From: Tenderia sp965602225
GTDB taxonomy: Bacteria > Pseudomonadota > Gammaproteobacteria > Tenderiales > Tenderiaceae
Length of the DNA stretch: 64,000 bases
Assembly: GCA_965602225.1 (NCBI GenBank)
Contig: CBFCYE010000001.1
Coordinates: 1 to 64,000 of the forward strand
Direction of reading: 5' to 3'
Both the position numbers and the translations under genes were made by a program. A model generated the notes under the pieces. That model searched no databases, was not told the origin of the DNA, and saw only the letters and a list, made by a program, of their open reading frames with translations. Positions 27,418 through 36,140 of this stretch are shown here, in pieces (position 1 is the first letter of the stretch; every line of letters starts with the position of its first letter).

Positions 27418-28412
27418 ATTTTGCCGATTTTACCCTTGTTCTGCTCGATCCATGTACGTAACGTATCGACATCCATCCAGTCAAGGTTGTTATCAGAGCA
27501 ATATGTGAAATCAGGAGCCACCAATTTTCCATCGTTAATACGTTCGGGGTCTTTACTCCACTCGTGAATCGCCGGCAGGATTTTGTAATGTTCTGGATAT
27601 TCGTAGGTATGTTGAGCATCCTCGGGACTAATCATCTGTTCATGAAGCTTTTCACCAGGACGGATACCAACAATGTCATGTTTTGCATCAGGCGCAATTG
27701 CACGAGCAATATCGGTCACCTTCATAGACGGAATTTTCTTTACATAGATTTCACCGCCGACCATATCTTCGAAGGCATGCCAGACAAGGTCTACACCTTG
27801 TTCTAAGGTGATCATAAAACGGGTCATCTGCTCATCTGTAATCGGTAACACCCCCTTATCGGCAAGCGTCATGAAAAAAGGAATCACAGAACCACGTGAT
27901 CCCATAACATTGCCGTAACGTACCACAGAAAAACGAGTATCGTTATAACCAGAGTATGAGTTACCGGCAATGAACAGTTTGTCCGAAGTTAACTTGGTTG
28001 CACCGTATAGATTCGCTGGACTACTCGCTTTGTCAGTTGAAAGTGCTACAACACGTTTAACTCCCTGATCAATACAAGCATCAATGAGATTCATTGCACC
28101 GAAAACGTTTGTCTTTACGCACTCGAAAGGGTTGTATTCTGCCGTTGGCACGATCTTAGTTGCGGCGGCATGAACAACATAATCAATACCATTAAGAGCT
28201 CGCGATAGACGATCTTTATCACGCACATCACCTATAAAAAAACGTACTCTGCTATCATTTTTAAAGAGCTTAGCCATCTCCCATTGCTTCATTTCATCAC
28301 GAGAAAATATAACCAGTCGACTCGGATTATATTTTGCCAACGTCATAGGAATGAAGGTATGGCCGAAAGAACCAGTACCACCAGTTACGAGAATAGACGA
28401 GTTTTTAAGCAT
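27414..28412 (-). CDS. pseB: UDP-GlcNAc 4,6-dehydratase/5-epimerase (inverting)
   Basis: A 332-residue SDR. The GGTGSFG cofactor motif is at 11-17, FSRDEMKQW follows near 36, and catalytic residues D127, K128 (STDKAS), Y136 and K140 (YGATK) match PseB. It commits UDP-GlcNAc to the pseudaminic branch. Unlike WbpM it has no membrane region and keeps the tyrosine, so the window holds two different GlcNAc dehydratases. It is preceded by a 320-base gap, the widest inside the cluster. Confidence 0.94.
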   Translation of the reverse strand: MLKNSSILVTGGTGSFGHTFIPMTLAKYNPSRLVIFSRDEMKQWEMAKLFKNDSRVRFFIGDVRDKDRLSRALNGIDYVVHAAATKIVPTAEYNPFECVKTNVFGAMNLIDACIDQGVKRVVALSTDKASSPANLYGATKLTSDKLFIAGNSYSGYNDTRFSVVRYGNVMGSRGSVIPFFMTLADKGVLPITDEQMTRFMITLEQGVDLVWHAFEDMVGGEIYVKKIPSMKVTDIARAIAPDAKHDIVGIRPGEKLHEQMISPEDAQHTYEYPEHYKILPAIHEWSKDPERINDGKLVAPDFTYCSDNNLDWMDVDTLRTWIEQNKGKIGKI

Positions 28413-28732
28413 TGTTTTAATGAATAAATAAATTTATGCAGCAATTGAATTATTTACGACTAGCCATAGAGATTATGATTTAAAATAATTTTCAGCGCTC
28501 TGTTTCAAATAGTGATCCGCTTTGCAGGCAGTATCTACATTCGATAACCAAGACCTTTATCATTATTAAAGTCACAACTCAAAATCACTGAGCCGCAGTC
28601 TTTACTTACTTGAACTCACTCGACTCAATTCGAAACACTCTAGCTCAATACCAAAGGGGTTCGAGGTACAAATCATAATTGCTGAACAATGACCAGTCCA
28701 GTCGAGTTCTCAAGAATTATTATAACTCCGAA
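28413..28732. other. 320-base non-coding gap upstream of pseB
   Basis: No reading frame with family features is seen on either strand. The stretch is AT-rich near the pseB start. I found no ops copy, no terminator-like hairpin with a T-tract and no clear -35/-10 pair. It marks the border between the CDP-sugar module and the nonulosonate module, and could hold an internal promoter or be a recombination scar. Confidence 0.5.
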
Positions 28733-29512
28733 TTAACTTATACGTTTTAAATAGCCATCAGGCGCCACGGTAAGCTGCAGTTTATGCTGAATACTCTTAT
28801 CAATCTCGAATTCCTGATGTGTCTTAAGATATTCCCACACTGCCGTTTTGGGGTTGTCACCAGGCCCCCAGGGGCGATCTGGAAACATTTCCTTCGGCAT
28901 GTCTTCGATCACGGTATCGAATACCACGCAATAGCTACCCTTACTAGTCAGTGGTGCGTAGGCCTGCAGTTCCTTCAGTACATGGTCGTGAGTATGGTTA
29001 CTATCAAGACAGACTAGAACGCGCGAATAGTTCGCGGCAACGGTGCGTACCTGCTCGATAATATCGGGCGAAATGCTGGAGCCCTGTATCATCTGAATAC
29101 GAGATGCCATGGGATGCGCCTCAATAGCCTCACGGTTGTGGGAACGGATATCGATATCGATGCCAAGTACTTTTCGATTAGAGATCTTCGGATCGAGCTT
29201 CACACCAGCATTAATGGCGTCATACATATCCAGTTGCGCCAGCATAGAGGCGCTAAAAATAAGAGAACCACCATGCGCAATGCCGGTTTCAATGATGAGA
29301 TCGGGCTTGATTGACCAAATAAGCTCTTGCATCGCCACTATGTCTTGGGGGTACTGGATAATGGGACGACCTTGCCATTCGAAGTGATAAGAGTACTTGA
29401 GCAAATTCACTGACTTAATCCAGTCGTTAGTCAGTTTATTTACCGTAAGATCTTTCCCGATTGTCTCTATCTCTACTGCACAATCAGCTTTAAATTCCTC
29501 ATAAGCATTCAT
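28733..29512 (-). CDS. CmcI-like (cephalosporin hydroxylase family) methyltransferase-fold protein
   Basis: A 259-residue protein. LIIETGIAHGGSLIFSASM near residue 73 is the CmcI-family SAM-site motif, KVLGIDIDIRSHNREAIEAHP follows, and LVCLDSNHTHDHVLKEL near 165 is the characteristic acidic/histidine segment. The family is named for cephamycin synthesis but is common in O-antigen clusters, where it likely O-methylates a sugar. It overlaps the formyltransferase gene by 4 bases and is the last gene of the CDP-sugar group. Confidence 0.82.
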   Translation of the reverse strand: MNAYEEFKADCAVEIETIGKDLTVNKLTNDWIKSVNLLKYSYHFEWQGRPIIQYPQDIVAMQELIWSIKPDLIIETGIAHGGSLIFSASMLAQLDMYDAINAGVKLDPKISNRKVLGIDIDIRSHNREAIEAHPMASRIQMIQGSSISPDIIEQVRTVAANYSRVLVCLDSNHTHDHVLKELQAYAPLTSKGSYCVVFDTVIEDMPKEMFPDRPWGPGDNPKTAVWEYLKTHQEFEIDKSIQHKLQLTVAPDGYLKRIS

Positions 29513-30243
29513 TGATTTACTTTCCTAATTTTGATGGAGATTTCATAACGATTACCGTCTTCTTCGAACCAGCATCCTGGATATCCTTCAAACGTCCTCG
29601 CACGCAACAAATTGATGAGATCACGACCTTGGTAAATTCCATTAAGGTCAATTTTGCTCGCCCGTTCAATCTCCGATGAGTGATGAGACGAACCAATCTC
29701 TCTGTTTTGAGGTTTTGAATCAAATTGCCCGGTACGCAGGATCGGATAGGTCTGACAAAACAGACTTACCATCGCAGCCTGAGCCTTGAAATATAACGTC
29801 TCGCCATTATCACACCAATCATAAGGGATTTCTATTTGTGCAACGATATCTCCAGTATCAACTCCGGAGTCAACACGATGAATAGTGACACCAAATGGTG
29901 CATGCTCGACCAAGGCCCAAAAGTTATAATGTTTACCCCGATTATAGGGTAGCAAGCTTGGATGTGTATTCACGAATCCATAACGCGGCGCCTCCAGCAA
30001 GGGGCTCTTCAATATCTCCGGCCACCAAGCCAACACTCCGAGGTCAAACCCGTCTTGTAGCTTAGACATCACAGAATCCGCTGAATCAAATATGCAAACT
30101 GGAATGCCTTTCTCGTCTGCTGCAAAATAAATTTCGTTTTTTTGCGTCGTCACTACCAGTGACAGATCATCTGGATAACTCGCCATTAAGTATTTAGCAA
30201 TACTCAGACCTACGACGTTATCAGCAAAAAGAACAAGCTTCAT
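29509..30243 (-). CDS. Sugar N-formyltransferase-like protein (methionyl-tRNA formyltransferase family)
   Basis: A 244-residue protein with the formyltransferase core. The catalytic residues N92, H94 and D132 are seen in VNTHPSLLPYNRG and SGVDTGDI. It begins KLVLFADNVVGLSIAKYL, unlike true tRNA formyltransferases. Sugar N-formyltransferases such as those making Qui4NFo or Fuc3NFo use N10-formyl-tetrahydrofolate and act on the amino sugar made by a DegT enzyme. Such an enzyme lies directly upstream with a 4-base overlap, which supports this role. Confidence 0.85.
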   Translation of the reverse strand: MKLVLFADNVVGLSIAKYLMASYPDDLSLVVTTQKNEIYFAADEKGIPVCIFDSADSVMSKLQDGFDLGVLAWWPEILKSPLLEAPRYGFVNTHPSLLPYNRGKHYNFWALVEHAPFGVTIHRVDSGVDTGDIVAQIEIPYDWCDNGETLYFKAQAAMVSLFCQTYPILRTGQFDSKPQNREIGSSHHSSEIERASKIDLNGIYQGRDLINLLRARTFEGYPGCWFEEDGNRYEISIKIRKVNQ

Positions 30244-31364
30244 TTGACCACCCCAGCTTTGGCGCAGAGTGAACTCAGAATATTTACCACACGGCTTAGA
30301 TCAGTTTCCGATATATCGTGATATGAAGGCAAATTGATTGCTCTCGTTGGAATCTCATAAGCATGGATATTACCTAACACCACCTCAAATGCTGGCAGTG
30401 AACTCAAGGGCCAAAAAAACACACGGGCATCAACATTATCATCGGCAAATGTTGTTTGGAGTTGTTCTCTGGTAAGACCAGTCTCCGCGTCAAATACTAC
30501 CGTAGGCATCCAGGCGCCATTGACCGTATCTGCCGGTTCGGGATTCATGGATAAACCTGGAAGAATTTCCAATCGATCACGGTAATACGAAAAAATCTCG
30601 CGTTTGCGTCTAGTCAATTCATCGATGCGCTCAATCTGGCCGCAGCCGATTGCCGCTTGAATGTTCGACATCTTATACTTATAGCCAATCATATCTGGCC
30701 AAAATTGTTTGGTCTGACCTCGTGCTCGCCCGTGATTACTCAGTGTCAGTACATGCTCATATAGATCTTTGTCGTTGGTGACGAAGATCCCTCCTTCACC
30801 GGTTGTGAGCGTTTTGGTGCCATGAAATGAGAAAGTGCCAAATTTAGCCATCGACCCAGCACGCTTGCCATGGTAGATGGATCCAATCGCTTCTGCGGCA
30901 TCCTCGATAACTGGAATCCCATGCTTACTACCGATAGCAAGCAGCTTATCCATATCACAAAGATTACCGTACAAATGGACGGCAACAATTGCCTTGGTGC
31001 GTGGTGTAATCGCTTGTTCGACCAACGCTGGGTCAAGGCACCAGGAATCAGGAAGAATATCGACAAAAACGGGTTTTGCACCCAAATGAACGATCGGTGA
31101 GGCCGTAGCAATCCAATTGGTGTCGGCCATGATGACTTCATCACCCGAGCCAATTCCCAGTGCGGCCATTCCCATGTGGAGTGCCCCGGTGCAACTCGAC
31201 GTTGCGATGGCGTATTTGACACCCAGATGGGCCTTGAAAGCCTCTTCAAAACGATTAATGTACTCGTAACATTTTTCACCCCAACCATTGGCGGCGGCAT
31301 CGGTGGCGTAATGAACCTCTAGTTCAGTTATGGACGGCTTGGTATAGTGAATACGGGGTTTCAT
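30240..31364 (-). CDS. DegT-type sugar-4-aminotransferase (perosamine-synthase-like)
   Basis: A 374-residue PLP enzyme from ATG 31364; an earlier ATG at 31409 would overlap the upstream gene by 49 bases, whereas ATG 31364 forms an ATGA overlap with its stop. The Schiff-base lysine is K184 in FSFHGTKTLTTGEGG, and IEDAAEAIGSIYHGKRAG matches perosamine synthase and similar C4 aminotransferases. The substrate here is probably the CDP-4-keto-6-deoxy sugar of the rfbFG branch after epimerisation and C-methylation. The next gene formylates the amino group. Confidence 0.88.
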   Translation of the reverse strand: MKPRIHYTKPSITELEVHYATDAAANGWGEKCYEYINRFEEAFKAHLGVKYAIATSSCTGALHMGMAALGIGSGDEVIMADTNWIATASPIVHLGAKPVFVDILPDSWCLDPALVEQAITPRTKAIVAVHLYGNLCDMDKLLAIGSKHGIPVIEDAAEAIGSIYHGKRAGSMAKFGTFSFHGTKTLTTGEGGIFVTNDKDLYEHVLTLSNHGRARGQTKQFWPDMIGYKYKMSNIQAAIGCGQIERIDELTRRKREIFSYYRDRLEILPGLSMNPEPADTVNGAWMPTVVFDAETGLTREQLQTTFADDNVDARVFFWPLSSLPAFEVVLGNIHAYEIPTRAINLPSYHDISETDLSRVVNILSSLCAKAGVVK

Positions 31365-32587
31365 GCTATCACCAAGTGCGGTACCGCCGTAACGAACTGG
31401 CCACCCCATTCCCGTATATAGGCCAGTTGCTCAACCACTTCAGCCTGCAAATTCCAAGGCAAGATCAACACGTAATCTGGTCGGCTTTGCTTTAGATGTG
31501 ACTCTGCCATAATGGAGATGCGACAACCGGGCAGAAATTTATTTTGCTTGGCGGGATTGCGATCGACAACGTAAGAGATTAAGTCAGGTCGTACCCCTGC
31601 GTAGTTCAACAGGGTATTTCCTTTGGCGGCGGCACCATAACCGGCAACCGTTTTTCCAGCTCTCTGAGCTTCAATCAAAAACACCATTAAATCATTTTTT
31701 ACTTTATTCGCTTTTTCCTGAAAACCAGCATAGAAAGCTATGTTGTTCATTCCTGCTTCTTTTTCACGTTTCAATAATTCCACTACATTCTGGCTTGGCT
31801 TACGCACACCAGAATCTTTGCGTTGTGCATAGACGCGAAGACTGCCGCCATGTGTAGGCAATTCATCCACATCAAATACTTGCAGACCGTTACGCTCAAA
31901 AATCAACTTCACTGCAGTCAATGACAAATAGGAATAGTGCTCGTGGTAAATAGTGTCAAACTGGTTTTCAGATACCAGACGAAGCAGATGCGGAAACTCA
32001 AAAGTCGCCACACCTGTCGGCTTTAGCAATACAGCAAAGCCCTCGACAAAATCATTAATATCTGGCACATGCGCCAACACATTATTAGCGGCAGTCAAAT
32101 CCGCTTGTTTTCCTTGAGCCGCAAGTCGCTGAGCTAATTCCACACCGAAGAACTCTTCAACGATTTCAATTCCCTTGCTACGTGCAGCCTCTGCCGTGCT
32201 GGTAGTGGGTTCGATGCCCAGACAGGGAACTCCTCGTGCTTTTGCGTATTGCAGCAGGTAGCCATCATTCGCTGCTACCTCAATGATATGAGATTTTTCA
32301 TTCAGCATGAAACGCTGTGCCATATCCGTAACATATTGCTCGGCATGTTTTAACCAGGTTGTTGAAAACGAGCTAAAGTAGGCGTAATCGGCCGAGAATA
32401 ACTCGTCTGCTCCAGCGTAGTCTTCGGTTTGCACCAACCAGCATTCACTGCACACCAGTACTCGCAAAGGGAAATATTTTTCTGGCGCATGCAGTGTTTT
32501 CTGAGAGAGATAGGCATTGGATGGCGGCGCTGAACCTAGATCAATCAGCGACAGCGTTAATTCAGTCTGGCAATGGCGACACTTCAT
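31361..32587 (-). CDS. Sugar C-methyltransferase (TylC3/NovU-like) with N-terminal zinc site
   Basis: A 408-residue three-part protein. The N-terminal Zn-binding domain has the paired cysteines MKCRHC and VCSECW. The central SAM domain has IIEVAANDGYLLQYAKA near residue 99 and FDTIYHEHYSYLS near 207. The C-terminal domain contains VAGYGAAAKGNTLLNYAGV. This architecture is that of NDP-4-keto-sugar C3-methyltransferases. It probably introduces a branching methyl on the CDP-sugar. It overlaps the RmlC-like gene by 4 bases. Confidence 0.87.
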   Translation of the reverse strand: MKCRHCQTELTLSLIDLGSAPPSNAYLSQKTLHAPEKYFPLRVLVCSECWLVQTEDYAGADELFSADYAYFSSFSTTWLKHAEQYVTDMAQRFMLNEKSHIIEVAANDGYLLQYAKARGVPCLGIEPTTSTAEAARSKGIEIVEEFFGVELAQRLAAQGKQADLTAANNVLAHVPDINDFVEGFAVLLKPTGVATFEFPHLLRLVSENQFDTIYHEHYSYLSLTAVKLIFERNGLQVFDVDELPTHGGSLRVYAQRKDSGVRKPSQNVVELLKREKEAGMNNIAFYAGFQEKANKVKNDLMVFLIEAQRAGKTVAGYGAAAKGNTLLNYAGVRPDLISYVVDRNPAKQNKFLPGCRISIMAESHLKQSRPDYVLILPWNLQAEVVEQLAYIREWGGQFVTAVPHLVIA

Positions 32588-33150
32588 AGAACGAGCCCTT
32601 GGTAATTTTGGTCTATTAATGCGTGATTTCGATCGCGGTCAGAAAGGTCGTCAATAGGCAAAAGCCAGGTAAGACATAACCTCGGGTCCGCTACATTAAG
32701 CGCACCCTCTGCGTCAGAGTGATAGGCTGTAGTGTGTAAGTAAATCAACTCGCAATCTTCAGTTAGTGCCTGGAATCCATGTGCATAACCTTCTGGGATA
32801 AGTAAGCTCTTACGGTTGCTGGCGGAAAGAATTTCACCATGCCATTGTAAGAAGGTAGGCGATCCATCCCGAAGATCTACTGCCACATCCAATACCTCAC
32901 CTTTCAAGCAACTCACGAGTTTTGTCTCGGCATACGGCGGGTGTTGGAAATGTAGACCGCGAACGGCACCTTTTTTTCGCGTAAGCGTATGGTTAATCTG
33001 AACTATTGGTTTGATAAAACCCGCCTCAGCGAACTCTTCCGCGCAGTAAAAGCGTGACAAGAAGCCCCGATGGTCTTCTATCACCTTACGCTGCACTACC
33101 ATCAAGCCAGATAAGAGGGTCTGAATAAAATCAAAACGTGACATAATCAA
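32584..33150 (-). CDS. RmlC-like NDP-4-keto-6-deoxyhexose 3,5-epimerase
   Basis: A 188-residue cupin. RGLHFQHPP carries the catalytic histidine, GEVLDVAVDLRDGSPTF follows, IPEGYAHGFQAL is the metal-free cupin core, and LIYLHTTAYH provides the tyrosine. The family epimerises C3 and/or C5 of dTDP-4-keto-6-deoxyglucose. Since no rmlA or rmlB is present and rfbF/rfbG lie upstream, the substrate here is probably CDP-4-keto-6-deoxyglucose. A usual CDP-ascarylose or abequose set would instead include RfbH, which is absent. Confidence 0.87.
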   Translation of the reverse strand: MIMSRFDFIQTLLSGLMVVQRKVIEDHRGFLSRFYCAEEFAEAGFIKPIVQINHTLTRKKGAVRGLHFQHPPYAETKLVSCLKGEVLDVAVDLRDGSPTFLQWHGEILSASNRKSLLIPEGYAHGFQALTEDCELIYLHTTAYHSDAEGALNVADPRLCLTWLLPIDDLSDRDRNHALIDQNYQGLVL

Positions 33151-34226
33151 TCATCTTGTATTGCAGACTGGTAATCATTTATTTGCGTCAAAGTGACCAT
33201 TCTCATATCTTTTGCTTCCCGCCACGCTTCATGCCATTCTAGTGTTTTGTGTAATGCCGTTTGCAATCGCCAACGCGGCTGCCAATTCAACTGACTATGC
33301 GCTTTGCTACTATCTAATTTTAGATAATTTGCCTCATGTGGCTGCTGTACCTCATCACACTGCCAATTTACGTCTTTATGCATTTCAGCCATACGTTCAA
33401 TTATCCAGCGTACTGGTCGAGCATCTTCATCTGCTGGCCCGAAATTCCAGGCCTCAGCAAAACCACTGCCTTTAGTATATAGCTGCTCTGCCAGCAGCAA
33501 ATATCCAGACAATGGTTCCAGCACATGCTGCCAGGGTCGCGTTGCCTGTGGCGAACGTATTTTCAATGCTTCACCGGCATCCATAGCCCTAAGAAAATCA
33601 GGAATCAAGCGATCTGCTGCCCAGTCACCCCCACCAATCACGTTGCCCGCTCTTGCGCTAGCCAGGCCAATGCCTGCTGGTTCTAAAAATGACTGCCGAT
33701 AAGCCGAAGTCACCAACTCAGCACAGCCCTTGCTGCTCGAATAAGGGTCAAAACCGCCCATTGCTTCATCTTCACGGTAACCCCATACCCATTCTCGATT
33801 TTCGTAGCATTTATCAGTAGTAACATTTACCACTGTTTTCACACTGGGCGTGGCTCGCACTGCCTCAAGCATATGCACAGTTCCCATCACGTTCACCTCA
33901 TAGGTTTCCGCCGGTTGTGCGTAGGAGTATCGAACCAGTGCTTGTGCTGCCAGGTGAAAAACGATCTCTGGTTTTGCTAACTGCATTGTCTGACTGAATT
34001 TGTTCGATTCACGGAGGTCAGCAATGGTGCTACTCGCCATGCCATCGCCTATCTTTGCCACTTCAAAAATATTGGCCTCCGTTGCTGGGGCGAGTGCGTA
34101 ACCATGCACTTCTGCTCCCATGGATTGCAGCCACAGTGAAAGCCAGCCACCTTTAAAGCCGGTATGCCCCGTCAAAAAGACGCGCTTGCCACGCCAAAAT
34201 TCTGGATTCACATCCATACCTTCCAT
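33147..34226 (-). CDS. rfbG: CDP-glucose 4,6-dehydratase
   Basis: A 359-residue SDR. WRGKRVFLTGHTGFKGGWLS is the diagnostic RfbG N-terminus; AAQALVRYSYAQP, VTTDKCYEN and YSSSKG provide the catalytic Thr-Asp-Lys and Tyr-Lys residues. It converts CDP-glucose to CDP-4-keto-6-deoxyglucose. The first ATG overlaps rfbF by 19 bases; ATG 34217 (fourth codon) is an alternative. It pairs with rfbF directly upstream. Confidence 0.94.
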   Translation of the reverse strand: MEGMDVNPEFWRGKRVFLTGHTGFKGGWLSLWLQSMGAEVHGYALAPATEANIFEVAKIGDGMASSTIADLRESNKFSQTMQLAKPEIVFHLAAQALVRYSYAQPAETYEVNVMGTVHMLEAVRATPSVKTVVNVTTDKCYENREWVWGYREDEAMGGFDPYSSSKGCAELVTSAYRQSFLEPAGIGLASARAGNVIGGGDWAADRLIPDFLRAMDAGEALKIRSPQATRPWQHVLEPLSGYLLLAEQLYTKGSGFAEAWNFGPADEDARPVRWIIERMAEMHKDVNWQCDEVQQPHEANYLKLDSSKAHSQLNWQPRWRLQTALHKTLEWHEAWREAKDMRMVTLTQINDYQSAIQDD

Positions 34227-34981
34227 GGAGCTTTACCACTTTGCCAAAGCTCCTCCAGATGATTCATGTCACGAAGAGTATCCATTGGTTGCCAAAACCC
34301 TCTATGCTCATAAGCCATAAGCTCACCCTGAGCGGCAAGCTGAGTAAGTGGCTCACCTTCCCACGACGAACTATCATTATCAATCAGCTCTATGCAGCTT
34401 GGTGATAAGACAAAAAATCCACCGTTAATCCACCCGCCATCACCTTGTGGCTTTTCGATAAAGCCTCGCACTGACTTGTCGTCCATATTAAGCGCACCAT
34501 ATCGACCGGGGGGCTGAACCGCAGTGACTGTGGCGCGCTTGCCATGCTGTTTATGAAAGGTCAACTGAGCGGTTATATCAACATCGGATACACCGTCTCC
34601 GTAGGTGAAACAGAATGCCTCTTCATCTTTTACATAGTCAGCCACGCGCTTTAAACGCCCCCCCGTCATACTGTGATCGCCTGTATCGACCAGCGTTACG
34701 CGCCACGGCTCTGCATTCTGCTGATGGACTTCCATCTTGTTATTCTGCATATCAAAGGTTACATCTGACATGTGCAAGAAATAATTTGCAAAATATTCTT
34801 TTATTACATAACCCTTATAGCCACAGCACACCACAAAATCATTCACGCCATGTGCCGAATATATTTTCATTATGTGCCACAAAATCGGTTTGCCACCAAT
34901 TTCGATCATAGGCTTTGGCTTAAGATTTGTTTCCTCGGAAATTCGGGTTCCGAGACCGCCAGCAAGGATTACGGCTTTCAT
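34208..34981 (-). CDS. rfbF: Glucose-1-phosphate cytidylyltransferase
   Basis: A 257-residue nucleotidyltransferase. It opens KAVILAGGLGTRISEETNL with PKPMIEIGGKPILWHIMK after it, a pattern specific to RfbF. FTYGDGVSDVDI near residue 127 binds metal. It makes CDP-glucose from glucose-1-phosphate and CTP, which starts the CDP-sugar branch. A short 58-base gap separates it from the GT2 gene upstream. Confidence 0.95.
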   Translation of the reverse strand: MKAVILAGGLGTRISEETNLKPKPMIEIGGKPILWHIMKIYSAHGVNDFVVCCGYKGYVIKEYFANYFLHMSDVTFDMQNNKMEVHQQNAEPWRVTLVDTGDHSMTGGRLKRVADYVKDEEAFCFTYGDGVSDVDITAQLTFHKQHGKRATVTAVQPPGRYGALNMDDKSVRGFIEKPQGDGGWINGGFFVLSPSCIELIDNDSSSWEGEPLTQLAAQGELMAYEHRGFWQPMDTLRDMNHLEELWQSGKAPWKVWM

Positions 34982-35039
34982 TGATATTGCTCTTTCACAT
35001 TTATTGGCATTTTCTTACAGCACACCCTATCCCTATTAA

Positions 35040-36128
35040 TCATAAACTAATATTTTTTAGATTATCAAAATGTTTTTTGTAGATCCCATTTTGCAATGAC
35101 AACATTTTTGATTGGTTCTTAATTAATTTTCTTTTGTAATATGTTCCAAATAACAAGCGAGCAAACATCTTGGCAAATTTATTATTATGAAGATAATTTA
35201 AAATTAAGGATGTCTTCACATAACCCTCACGCTTAAAATCTTCTATATTAGCCTCAATCCTATTATTACTAAACTCAGTAAAGTTAATATAATTTTTTAT
35301 TATTCTTACTAACGATCCAATTACGGCTGGCTTATATATATTTTGCGATAATAATCTTTTAATATAAAACTCAATCCTGTCTCTAATATCTTGCGGAACA
35401 TCCTTATCATGAAAAATTTCTACATATCGCGATATTTGAACACCTTGATGCACTAGGTCTATAATTCTCCTTGATTCGCTATATGAATTAGGATGCATTG
35501 TAAAGAAAGCACCAACTTTCGACAGATATGCGAAATCATATCGGGAGGCGGCGCGAAACAAAAAACGCATGTCTGATGCCACATCATATCTGTCATCCAT
35601 ATCAGCATAAATCTGTGCTACTTCTTTTCTAAACACCATTCCCGTCCAAGTCACCGGGATATGTCCAGAATGCATTGCATCAAACCTATCAGCCCCACAA
35701 TAGAAGTTTAATTTATTAGTGCTCTCACAATTCCCGATGAGATTTGAATTTTCATCTACTATTAATGTATTCAAAATAACAAACATAATTTCAGGATTAT
35801 CATTTAACACATCTACTGCATTTTCATAAAAATCCATAGCTACGAAATCATCATCGCTTAATATAGAAAAATATGGAGTGTCCACAGATTTAAATGCATA
35901 TTTAAAATTGGCTAAGGCACCAATATTATGTGGATGGCAATGGTATTTAATTCTTGCATCATTTTCACTTAAGCTAGTTACAACATCTTTAGTATTGTCT
36001 CCAGACGCATTGTCAAACACAAAAAGCTGAAGGTTGTCATAAGTTTGCCCAAGCACACTCAACATAGCCCTACGTAGGTATTCTGGACGTCTATACGTAG
36101 GCAGCAATACAGTGATTTTATTATTCAT
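35040..36128 (-). CDS. Family 2 glycosyltransferase
   Basis: A 362-residue GT-A protein. ITVLLPTYRRPEYLRRAML is the start, LFVFDNASGDNT lies near residue 35, and ILSDDDFVA near residue 90 gives the DxD-type metal site. The C-terminal third is lysine-rich and AT-rich in its DNA, without known landmarks. It is 12 bases after the ABC transporter gene and probably adds a sugar to the repeat unit. Donor unknown. Confidence 0.87.
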   Translation of the reverse strand: MNNKITVLLPTYRRPEYLRRAMLSVLGQTYDNLQLFVFDNASGDNTKDVVTSLSENDARIKYHCHPHNIGALANFKYAFKSVDTPYFSILSDDDFVAMDFYENAVDVLNDNPEIMFVILNTLIVDENSNLIGNCESTNKLNFYCGADRFDAMHSGHIPVTWTGMVFRKEVAQIYADMDDRYDVASDMRFLFRAASRYDFAYLSKVGAFFTMHPNSYSESRRIIDLVHQGVQISRYVEIFHDKDVPQDIRDRIEFYIKRLLSQNIYKPAVIGSLVRIIKNYINFTEFSNNRIEANIEDFKREGYVKTSLILNYLHNNKFAKMFARLLFGTYYKRKLIKNQSKMLSLQNGIYKKHFDNLKNISL

Positions 36129-36140
36129 AAATGGATTAGC

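Noticed and set aside
28413..28732. Second ops element or terminator in the pseB gap
   Set aside because: No GGCGGTAG motif and no hairpin followed by a T-tract was found.
31364..31409. Earlier ATG for the aminotransferase at 31409
   Set aside because: It overlaps the upstream gene by 49 bases, while ATG 31364 gives an ATGA overlap and the usual N-terminus.
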